21,381 bases of DNA from Protostelium mycophagum (lineage: Eukaryota > Evosea > Variosea > Protosteliida > Protosteliaceae), in assembly GCA_002081555.1 (NCBI GenBank), contig MZNV01001144.1, forward strand, positions 1-21,381, in the 5' to 3' direction. The notes beneath the pieces are model-generated. The model worked only from the letters and a program-made list of their open reading frames with translations. It ran no database searches and was not told the origin of the DNA. The translations under genes and the position numbers were made by a program. Position 1 is the first letter of the stretch; each line of letters begins with the position of its first letter. Below, one piece after another: positions 1-9,394 of this stretch.

Positions 1-249
1 TTTGCCAAACACACAGTTTTCTCAATATTATTAATATTCAATAAATACTTGATATCATTTAGCAATTTGATTAATAATTAACTAATCTCGCTAAGAGATC
101 TTTTTGCCACCAGAATTGTCAAAAAAAATTCCACAGAAAATAAAAAGAATTAAAAAAATGGACGAAAAATGTTGAATCATAAGAGGTGGTTAGTCATAGC
201 GCTTGCAGGAATGGATTAATTACTGGTCGCAGCCTTGCTGAAAGTTGTT
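1..249. repeat. Direct repeat, copy 1 (249 bp)
   Basis: This AT-rich block is repeated base for base at 314-562, a period of 313. I compared the two copies by eye and found no mismatch. It starts at the first base of the window, so the true unit may extend further left. It contains no convincing coding frame. Perfect identity implies a very recent duplication, active homogenisation, or an assembly artefact at a contig edge. Confidence 0.95.
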
Positions 250-313
250 TTTTACAAACACTGGAACGATAACCTAGATTGAACAAGTTTTCCATCGGAG
301 CTGTCATTTAAGA

Positions 314-562
314 TTTGCCAAACACACAGTTTTCTCAATATTATTAATATTCAATAAATACTTGATATCATTTAGCAATTTGATTAATAATTAACTAATC
401 TCGCTAAGAGATCTTTTTGCCACCAGAATTGTCAAAAAAAATTCCACAGAAAATAAAAAGAATTAAAAAAATGGACGAAAAATGTTGAATCATAAGAGGT
501 GGTTAGTCATAGCGCTTGCAGGAATGGATTAATTACTGGTCGCAGCCTTGCTGAAAGTTGTT
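314..562. repeat. Direct repeat, copy 2 (249 bp)
   Basis: Second copy of the block at 1-249. The identity stops abruptly after ...GAAAGTTGTT. The 64-bp spacer at 250-313 is not repeated after this copy, although both flanks contain TGGAACGA (262-269 and 584-591). This may be a trace of a longer, older unit or chance. Confidence 0.95.
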
Positions 563-680
563 AGTTTCACTTTTTATTCCGAGTGGAACGAAAACCACCG
601 GCAGTCTGTTGGCGATGTGTTTTAGAACGGTTTTATGGCTATCCGACGCTTGGATGATGTCTGATCAATTCGTGTGTCTA

Positions 681-792
681 CGTTGCGTCGTCAACAGTGG
701 AAATAGCGGTTAACGTCTCCGATATTATCTGCGGTAAGAAGCGCAACTTTCGCTTTAACCGCTATTTCCGATCCGATGTTTGTGACGCAACG
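681..792. repeat. Strong inverted repeat, two stems
   Basis: The inner arms GGAAATAGCGGTTAA (699-713) and TTAACCGCTATTTCC (755-769) are perfect 15-bp complements around a 41-nt loop. Outside them CGTTGCGTC (681-689) pairs with GACGCAACG (784-792). Further out, TATCCGAC near 640 is complementary to GTCGGATA near 848, and the bases beyond partly match, so the symmetry may extend over about 220 bp. It lies about 290 bp upstream of gene 1. It could be a decayed foldback/MITE-like element or a structured 5' region. I saw no target-site duplication and no transposase. Confidence 0.8.
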
Positions 793-828
793 GGAGTTCG
801 CGTCGTGTCTCCGAGCAAACAAAGAAGT

Positions 829-858
829 CAGCTCCGACATCTAAGAGTCGGATAGCTG
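829..858. repeat. Small imperfect hairpin
   Basis: CCGAC and GTCGG, with flanking AGCT on both sides, make a short imperfect stem around an 8-nt loop. This lies between the larger inverted repeat and gene 1. Its function is unknown. Confidence 0.45.
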
Positions 859-1077
859 CCGTTATCATCAGGGATCTATTTCTGATCGACTCTCGTGGCC
901 CGTTTCAACCTCAAATACTATGGAAAACTGGCAGAAAACTTATTTCAGTTTTCGCTGCCGCAGATGATCGAATTGATCCTCGTTTTTATTCATGGTGACA
1001 GACCACCCCGCTTTTGACGTTTGGCGGCATCATTCGCGAACTCACGATTATTTTCGACCGGGTATTTTCATACCACC

Positions 1078-3624
1078 ATGATGAGGTTGTTGGTCCTCCT
1101 CTTCCTTCTCGCCCTCTCTTTGGCTCAGAACATCACCATCACACCTGGTTGGACTGTTACTCAGAAACAATTGGATGATTGGGCGAAAACCCTCAGCAGG
1201 ACAACAAAAGACATGACCTTCTACCACTGGGGAACGATTTCGGATGGCCTCAGGTATTAGCCCTTCATTTTTCATGATTGATCAATCAAAGGTGGTCCGA
1301 CAAGGGAAATATAGATCAAGGGGAGGTGAACTGGTGAGTCGTAACTATTATGTTTTTTGTTGCAAGACTCGTCCGATCACATCGTAGTATTGGACGCATT
1401 CCTCAAAGAAACTCAAATGAAGCACCAATTCTAATGGGCATAGGTTCGTCAATCATCCCGAAGGACAGGCTGCTGGTGGAGGATTTTACATGTCAGAAGA
1501 CAAGTACAACTCTCAAAGTTTTGGCTTCTTTTGCATCGTGATCACAGTCCCCGCTGGCACAATGATTTATTCCGATCAAAACTTGAGCATCCTCGGTACG
1601 TTGCCTCTTCTTCGAGTGAATACTTAGCGATCTAGGCCTCTCATACTTTTCCACATGGGATCAGAAAGCCCGTCTCGGTGTTCACGTGCCCTTTATGCAC
1701 AACTCCAGCCCTTCTAGTCAATGGTGGGTCACCCATAACGCTCAACTGCTCAACAAAATCGCTTCTGGTTATTCCCTTACCCCCCCTCTCGAGGTGCGTT
1801 GTTCATGTTTGCACAGAGATTCCTGAAAAAATTCCAGATGAAGAACAAGATTGCTTCTGAGATGGAGATGTGGAAAACGTTAGACACGATTCAAAAGGTA
1901 AAGAAATCAAATACCAACCATCTTTATACTTGGAATATGCCGAGGTTATACTGAACGTTTCATAGACTGTAAGAGAGAACCCCGTGTCCAATGCCTTCTC
2001 AAGCTCTGTCGGTTGGCTCTCCAGCTTCTACTCTTTATTCTACTACGTCGATGCGTAAGTCTGATCGTTTTACAACGAGACTGAATGTGCAAGGATCGCA
2101 TTGTCGAGAAACATCAGAGTGAACCCTAACAACCCGTGGCACGAGTTTGAGCCCGAACATTTCCAGGACTTTCACAACTGCAGACAGTTTCTCTTGGAAG
2201 TACTCCTAGGACGCCAAACGGTGAGCACAATTTGTTGAAACGGCATAAAAGATTGAGACGGTGATGTAGACGCAAGTGAGCATCAGAGGAAATTTGGGAT
2301 ACGGACAGGACAAGGCCGTTTGGATCAAAAACCAAACAGACGTAGTCATCCCCATACTCTGGGGTAAAATCGCCGGAACCACCGTAAAGAACGTCACTTT
2401 ACGTGACGACGAGGTGAGATCTCGTCGAAATTTCGCAACATCTATTCACGATTTATTTTTGAATACTGAACGTACAAAGGTCAGAGCTGGAGGAAGCAAT
2501 ATGCCCGGAAGAACCTTCACTGCACCTAAAGAGGAGGTCATCGCTATGAAGAACAATCCATACCTGACTGTAGAGGCGACATTATCCACCTCCGGAGATT
2601 ACGAGGTGCGGAGAATTTTTATGGATCTACAACGATGTAGATATGTTTTATTTTGATTGAAAAATTGAAACGGTTAGGTCGCTTATTATTACCCCGATGT
2701 TCACCATTACGACGGTGAAATTTTATCACTACGAGATCTCACCGAAATCACATCAACTCATGATTGACAGGTGTGGCCAAAGCTGGTTACATCTCTCAGG
2801 CCCTTGTACAAGAATTAATCAAATACAATACTACCATGTTGACAAACAAATCGCTGCGCGCAACTATGACCAGAAAATTGCTGCAGGAACTCCTCGACAA
2901 CTTGTTCAGCAGATGGTACGGTCGTTCTATACGCACAGCTTCTGATGTGAGTTTCACATGTTTTTTCACATTCTATACGAGCTCACTATGTCAGTTGTCT
3001 ACATTTATGGTCGAATTTGTGTCAATCCACCCTTATGCGGATTACAACGGAAGGACCACCAGGTGGATATTCATTAAAATATGCAGATAATATGATATAA
3101 AAATGATTTTATTGTGCATCCACAGCGGCAGTGCCGCGGTACATCCCACAACAGACAGAATTCACAACACAACATCCTCATCTATATCATTAAAGACACT
3201 AGGATGTACGCACACTTGGCTGCTTACGAGTCCAACATATATTCCACCTACGTTGTACTCCCCCACGAGTACATATCTGACTTGGACACCCTGTCCCCTC
3301 CTGGAAAATACGGACAATTCACCGATACTTCCAGCACATTGATCTCTCAACTCATGATCGACATGTTGATGGAGCTCATCACGTCCGTGAGCACCAGGAA
3401 GACACCTTCCTACTACAACCTGCCAGGTTGGCTCAGCCTGACCAAGTGAGATTTCGTCGAAAATTCGAGACTAGATGATGACATCGTACAGATCCATGCA
3501 GATGTTTGGGCTCCAGGGAACTGTCACATTTGACAGCGTCGATGACAAGTTCATTGAAAGCAGACAATTTACAAAGTTGTTCAATAAGATCATCGGACCA
3601 AACTGGGGAAGAACCCTTGCTTAA
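1078..3624 (+). CDS. Predicted secreted/ER-lumen protein with Fic-like domain
   Basis: About 610 residues in about 15 exons. ATGs at 1078 and 1081 open a signal peptide (MRLLVLLFLLALSLAQ), and several N-glycosylation sequons follow (NIT, NSS, NQT, NVT, NTT, NKS), so it probably enters the secretory pathway. The exon at 2995-3062 encodes HPYADYNGRTTR (His near residue 452). This matches the Fic signature HPFx(D/E)GNGRxxR, with Tyr for Phe and Tyr for the first Gly. Fic enzymes usually transfer AMP from ATP to a hydroxyl side chain. The N-terminal part has FYHWGT and, about 35 residues later, GGGFYMS. These vaguely recall the His and Tyr motifs of ADP-ribosyltransferases, but I do not claim that fold. 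Inferred introns include 1254-1291, 1326-1366, 1384-1443, 1794-1816 (23 nt) and 2947-2994. The join after the Fic motif (3063-3154) is the least certain. The 3' end is also uncertain: a Cys-rich reading follows at 3676-3750. Confidence 0.72.
2625..2642. repeat. ATCTACAACGATGTAGAT palindromic motif in intron
   Basis: Perfect 18-bp palindrome (ATCTACA/TGTAGAT stem region) inside a gene 1 intron. Close relatives are at 6805-6821 and 6893-6910 in one RasGAP intron. Confidence 0.75.
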
Positions 3625-4820
3625 ACTTGGCGATAAAATTGTCTGTACTGATTTTTGATTTTAATGTTTTGCAGCCACGGAAGTCACAGTTGTTGCATTT
3701 ACACGTGTATCGGCTGTGTAAACTGTGCTTGTGGACCAATCCGGCCCTGATCAGACGCTGGACATTGGGAGCTCATTGACCCGGCCAAATTACCCGAAAA
3801 TAAACAATAAAAATAATCTTCTCTGCTTATAAAAAAGGGTCTATATTAATACCACAGTTACCCACATTTGGATGGGAATGCAGAGATGCAGTCGAAGAGA
3901 TGTCGAGAACACTGGTAAAAAATCCGACTGATTGCGTGCAATCCCCAGGAGAGAGATGTACAACAGGTGTTACATAACATATTGGTTATTCCAATCTCAA
4001 AAAACCATTGAACAGCGACAAATTTGCCACTGGATCATAATAATGCTCGTAATAATATGTGTTATTCATTAAAATTGGAAAAATGGGTGTGCAGTAATGT
4101 ACAGAGTAGAACAAAAACTGTTCTATCTTTTGTTCTCAATTGTTCCTGATGCTTCCAAGAAACAAACGCACCCCATTTTTAGAAGGTTTACAACCACATG
4201 AAATCTTGATGAAGGCCAATTTTGGCCAATATACAAACAAAAGAACCTCTATCACGTGAATTTATTTGGTTGCAGCGTTCTATTTTGTTGAATAACGAAA
4301 CGAAACTTCTGTCTGTCGCTGTGATACTTTTCTTCTTGATTCCGAAGTTTTTGATCCACGGTTGTTACCGTATTCTTCGGGTTTGACACCAAAAACCTTT
4401 CCACATCAACCGGCTCTCTGCAGCATCGACCATCGGCCTTGACGCCAGCTCGCCTGCCTCTATAAAGGCGGGAATATATAAGCACAAGGTCAGTATATCA
4501 GAACCGACCTTTGCCATTGGCCTTCGAGATGGCTAAAAATGTCATATGTTGAGATTTGTTGGTAATTAAGAACAAAAGTCCTTGATACTCTTTCTCAAGC
4601 CGATGTTTATGTTGGCTCGTCTGACATCTACCTTCGGCTCCTTGCCTGCATTTTCATAGCGCATAATGCTTTGAGATGTCTAAACATGTGTAAAACTCAA
4701 GACCATATCGCATAGAGAACTTGTTTTCAGAAAGAAAATGAAACATCAGAGAGAAAATGAAAAATGATAGAAGTAACTTTAAAATAGGCTGTCTTTTGGT
4801 AGAGTATTATCAAAGGCAAA
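3625..4820. other. Long intergenic region
   Basis: No convincing gene here. The left end has an acceptor-like ...TTTTGCAG at 3667-3674, then a Cys-rich frame to a stop at 3750, and A-rich polyadenylation-like sequence (AATAAA-type) near 3798-3816. Small hairpins occur at 3930-3943 (GATTGC/GCAATC) and 4213-4226 (GGCCAA/TTGGCC). A TCACGTGA box at 4252-4259 is the same octamer as in the repair-gene promoter. TATA-like runs lie near 4460-4480. A 77-codon frame on the minus strand (4485-4252) has no recognisable domain and I do not call it. The segment before 4821 is presumably the RasGAP promoter. Confidence 0.6.
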
Positions 4821-7800
4821 ATGATGAACAACAACAACCTTCTTCGGGACTCATCGGCTTATCGTTATTCGATATCAACTCTCTTTAAGATAGTCCATGA
4901 GCAGGATGCAGAGAAGGGAGACGCTCTGGAAGCCAGTGAGTCATGTTAACTCGATACTCTGTTCTGTTTTCAGACCCTAATACACCATAGAGAAAAAAGA
5001 GCTTGCCGAGGTCAAAAAAGACATAGCTCTTTGCAGTAAGAGAAACTTCAACATTGAGAAGGATGTCGCCACTTTAGACCAGAAGATCGCCCTTCTCATC
5101 AAAAACCGTATCACTTTAGAGGTGATATTTCTTCTCCCAATCACCCTCTAAGCCCGTTCCAGGAAGTCATGGCTTCATCTGGAGACATTAATTCTCTTTT
5201 ATTACAGAGGACAACCACCATCAAAGACAAGAGAGAGCGTGAGGTTAGCATTTGCTTTTATTTCACATTATAACCAACATCAATCGATGATCTGAGTAAA
5301 TCAGCAATACGGATCATTATTCTACATTCTCCAGCGAGAGACTGTCTACATCGCCACCTTGGCGAGACTGGTCAAGCTAGGAGAAATAGACAATTTATTA
5401 CAGACTGTAATGTTTACATTATACGGAAATCAATATGATGATGAAGAAGAACACCTTCTTCTCTCTCTCTTCCAGGTAATTACTTACATTTTAGAGTTAA
5501 CTCAATACCTCCAGAAAGTTTTGCAGGAGGACATTGCCGAAGCTACCACCATCAACACTCTCATGCGCGCCAACACAGCCCTCACTCGTATGATGACCAC
5601 CTATACCAGGTCTATTAATGATATTATGACAAACCTTCTCATCATCTTTAGACGTGGACCTGGCCAAGCTTATTTAAAACAGACACTGACCCCAGTTCTG
5701 AATGAGATCTTGGCTGATTCCACCATGTCATTGGAGATCAATCCAGTAAAAGTATATGAGGCCTACATCATCGACTTTGAGACCAGGACGGGACAACCCT
5801 GCCCCCTCCCTAAAAAAGTGGAGCCAGAGGAGGCGGCCAACACCCCTGAGATCAAGAAGATCGTAGATGCCAGTGAGTTTCAACGAAATTTCGGGTAGTT
5901 TTCTGAGACATTTCAGGGGTATTGCAGCTGGACGCGCTTGCAAATAAATTCATCAACACCCTTATCGCGAGCACAAGCAAAGTTCCCTACGGAATCCGCT
6001 GGATCTGCAAGCAGATCCGCTACCTCGTCAAGGTGAGAAAATTCCCCGAACGTTTTGGCGGGAAACTGAATTTCAAAAGGCCAAATTTCCCAAGGCGGAG
6101 AGGGAACAGATCGTGTCCTTGATTGGAGGATTTTATCTACTCCGATTTGTGAACCCTGCTGTTGTTACACCCCAAGCCTTCATGATTGTAGACAGCAAAC
6201 TTTCCGCGAATTCTCGCAGAAATCTCACCTTGGTAATTCCCCGAAATTTCTCCGGACTTTCTCTGAAGAATACAGTTGGCGAAGATCCTTCAAAACTTGG
6301 CGAATAACACACAACTGGGAGGGTTGAAGGAAGCCTACATGACCCCTCTAAACAATTTTTTGACCACGATTAGACCCCGTTTTAATGAGTTCTTGGAAGA
6401 GATTACAAAGGTGGACGACCTCGACGAACAATTGCACGTGAGTGGGATCGGGTATCTTCGGGTGATGTCGGGGTGACGAGTTGTAGATGGATAAATACTT
6501 GAGGCTGGGGAAGATTGCTGACGTGTCTATTCACATCACTTTGAACGAGATGTATTCCTTGCACTCTCTACTCCTCGAACATGCAGACGTATTGGTAAGT
6601 GTTGTAGATTTCAACTTTCGAAATTTCGCTGAAATCTCGCAGGTGAAGAAGGCTGGTGACACGTCATTACGGGACATATTGAATGATTTGGGACCCGCAC
6701 CCCCTCAACTTGCAAGAAAAGACAACTCTAACGTGGACCTTGTGCTCATCAACCGCTCTCTCAAGCGCGAATGTCAGTATTTATTCTATATAGATATTCT
6801 CAGCATCTACAATGATGTAGACGAAGACTCTTTTCGCGGCTCTGCTGCGTCAATAACGGATCATTAAGTAATATGATAAGATGGGATTCACCATCTACAA
6901 CGATGTAAATCACTAAAAGCTTGGATTGAATACTCTCAGCACTTGACAATCGTGAGTCGAAGCCGGTACAGATCTACTCTGAGACAAAGAGTTTATTGTT
7001 TGCTATTATAAAAACACTTCCAAAGTTGGAAAACAACGACGAAGTTGCCGAAATCAACATAGTCCTCGACATGGCTGAGGAGGTAACGAAATTTCACGGA
7101 GATTTCTCTGAAAGTTCGTGGAAGATACTGAAAATATAAACAGCAAGCGACAAGAACGAGGGACGGAAAGCTTGCCGACAAAATCAAAAGGGTCAGGAAT
7201 AATGTTAAACAGTTGGTGTTATGTGGATTCCTCACAGAGGCTGAGAAGTTTAACAAATTGCGGAAAGACATTGTCCAGGTGCGTCTTTGCTTTTCATCAT
7301 TATGATGACCATTCATCACATCATTGTGCTTGTGTTGAATCAGATGGAGCAAAGGAGGTGTTTGCGAAAAAAAGCCGACTGGTCATCTTCCATCACATCA
7401 ACCTCATGTCTATAATCCACATCCGCACATCTTCTCAACCACCCTCAGGAAATTGTCAACTACGAGACCCAGATCAGAAAGACGACAGAGGACACCCAGC
7501 GCCTTCGCGCCGTCCAAAAGACGATCGACGATCATCATCAATTTCTCACTGGGCAGTATGACACCTACAAGCAGTATCTTGCGAATGTGAGAGAGAATAC
7601 AACTGGCCCAGTCAAAGGCGGCAAGAACGACAAGAAAAACGCCGAAAAGCAGAAGAAGCTATCGGTCGTCAAGTTCTCGCACATCAAACTGCAGCAGGAC
7701 GGAGTGATCATAGAGTCTGAGGTGCCTGAGGAGAGGTGAGCTCTTCACCTCTTTTATTGTTTAGAAGGGCGTAATCTTTCATACTCTTGTCATCTGCTGT

Positions 7801-8084
7801 TTCTGATCAACACCACAAATTAGACATTCTGTGGCAACGAGTTTTAAAGATATAGACTAAAAGATACCAGGCGCAGTAACATATTTTTCCAATTTCAGAG
7901 CTCAGGTCAAGGAAATTTCACAGTGACAGTGTTGTACAAGAGCCGCACCATCAGCGAGATGTCCATGCAGTTGGATGATCTGCTCGAGAAACAACATCAC
8001 AACCAGCTCGAACTGGAGACAGAGTTCTTAAAGCTGAACGTCAACCTGCTCATCTTTCTGATCAACAAGCACTTCAATTCATAA
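4821..8084 (+). CDS. Ras GTPase-activating protein, Sar1/GapA/DGAP1 (IQGAP C-half) class
   Basis: About 730 residues in 15 exons. It starts with MMNNNNLLRD and a charged coiled-coil region (residues ~35-115), which leads into the RasGAP fold. LMRANTALTRM places an Arg (~175) where NF1 and p120GAP have their arginine finger and IQGAP1 has Thr. RRGPGQAYLK follows, and the second signature is LRFVNPAVVTP (~317). The RasGAP C-terminal domain ends with NVNLLIFLINKHF, typical of IQGAP/GapA proteins. There is no calponin-homology or IQ region, so it is the short form known from fungi and Dictyostelium. Expected role: stimulating GTP hydrolysis on Ras-type GTPases and/or scaffolding Rac at the cortex. 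Two introns (5476-5514, 39 nt; 5610-5651, 42 nt) have lengths divisible by three and no stop, and would be read through by naive callers. Three introns are long (about 6770-6939, 7279-7450, 7737-7903). The last exon starts after a CAGAG acceptor. Confidence 0.93.
6805..6910. repeat. Two palindromic motif copies in one long RasGAP intron
   Basis: ATCTACAATGATGTAGA (6805-6821) and ATCTACAACGATGTAAAT (6893-6910) are 88 bp apart. Both lie inside the 170-nt intron 6770-6939, which is about three times the local norm. The intron may be a composite of two units. Confidence 0.7.
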
Positions 8085-8202
8085 ACTGAATCGAAATATC
8101 GTACCTCTTATTTTAAATGTTGTCTTATGTCTTAATATCGTCCATCACCACAGTGACCGGATATCTAAAATTAGACAGCAGAGAACACAACAATAAATAG
8201 AG

Positions 8203-9238
8203 ATGCCAGAGGAAAGTGGTGTGACAGAAAGCGTAGAAACTAGCTTGGAGAGGCAATGTGATGTCGCTTTTAAGAATCATCTGTCCATTTGGAACCTGAG
8301 CGAGAAATCCATCAAGAAATTACCAGAAATGCTTGTGGAGATTATCAGTCTTAGAGTGTTGCATCTTGCAGGGTAAGGTGCTGGTCTTCTCACTTCTGCT
8401 CAATTTCTGCAAGGAATCTCTTAGAGTCTGTGCCAGAGACACTTGCTAATCTTGTTCATTTAGAGGTGCTGGACCTCTCCTCTAATCAATTGCAAAGCAT
8501 ATCGTTTGATCTAGGCATGATGCCAAATCTTCGCGTCTTGATGTTGTACAACAATTACATCAAAGAGCTTCCACCATCGATAGGTTGAATCATAATCCAG
8601 CTGGTTTATCCTGGCTCAATCTTCACAGGTGATGTGCCAATGTTGGAATCGCTCAGTGTTGGCTGCAACCGCCTCGAGAAGCTTCCTCTTGAACTTGGCA
8701 GCTGCACTCGATTGAAGAGTTTATGTGTCAGCCACAATCAACTGAAGACATTAAATCCGATTGTGGACACAATGGAGAATTTAGAAGAATTAAATGCCAG
8801 CCAAAATCATTTGAGCCAAATCGAACAGCTTCCCGCCACAATTCAAATTTTAAATTTGAGCGGGAATAGATTCGATAAATTTCCAGAAACTATTGAGCAA
8901 ATGCCGAACCTGACTGTCCTCAATTTAGAGGATAATCAAATCAGATCTCTTCCAAGCAATCTGGATTTTCTTCAAGGTATGATCGTCGGTTGTACAAAAA
9001 CCATTTTTATAAATCAAATTCATTGAAGAACTTCTTGCTTAAAAAAACAGGGGTTCAAAAGATCTCCTTGGGATACAACATGTACGATGATAAGCGATTA
9101 GCATCCAGGTCATCACGAGACATAGAAGCCGACATCAAGACAAGAATTGTTCAAGAGATCAATTCTCTCAGAATGCACGAAGTTAAGGCGAGCACGAGGT
9201 ACACTATTGTCTCACCATCTGAGACTGACCAGTTGTAG
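8203..9238 (+). CDS. Leucine-rich-repeat protein
   Basis: Four exons, with introns near 8373-8414, 8586-8629 and 8975-9051, and about 290 residues. ATG 8203 lies 118 bp after the RasGAP stop. About nine LxxLxLxxNxL repeats of the short Shoc2/Ras-suppressor type fill the centre, for example LEVLDLSSNQLQSI, LRVLMLYNNYIKELP, LESLSVGCNRLEKLP and LTVLNLEDNQIRSLP. No kinase, GTPase or membrane segment is attached. The C-terminal 60 residues are polar and helical, ending SPSETDQL. Repeats of this kind bind proteins; the partner cannot be told from sequence. The adjacent RasGAP is suggestive because Shoc2-type LRRs work in Ras signalling, but that link is inference. It converges with the AlkB gene across 156 bp. 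Confidence 0.88.
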
Positions 9239-9394
9239 ATGGCACAGTCGTACACCTCCAGATTACTCATTCCGTCGACAACAGCTTCACCCACCACGGA
9301 CTGCGTCGACATTTCCGAGATCAGAGTCATCGTTACATGGAGAGCTCTGATCAATTTTGACAGATGGCTATCATAGAATTATAAATATTTCCTT

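Noticed and set aside
1078-3624. First guess of a phospholipase B-like secreted protein
   Set aside because: No family motif was found; the HPYADYNGRTTR segment fits Fic better.
4252-4485. 77-codon frame on the minus strand in the large intergenic region
   Set aside because: No recognisable domain, no homology I can name, composition like non-coding DNA; could be chance.
7341-7355. Mini-exon ATGGAGCAAAGGAG inside a RasGAP intron
   Set aside because: It would shift the phase; direct splicing 7279-7450 keeps the frame and matches the family (RKDIVQ|EIVNYE).
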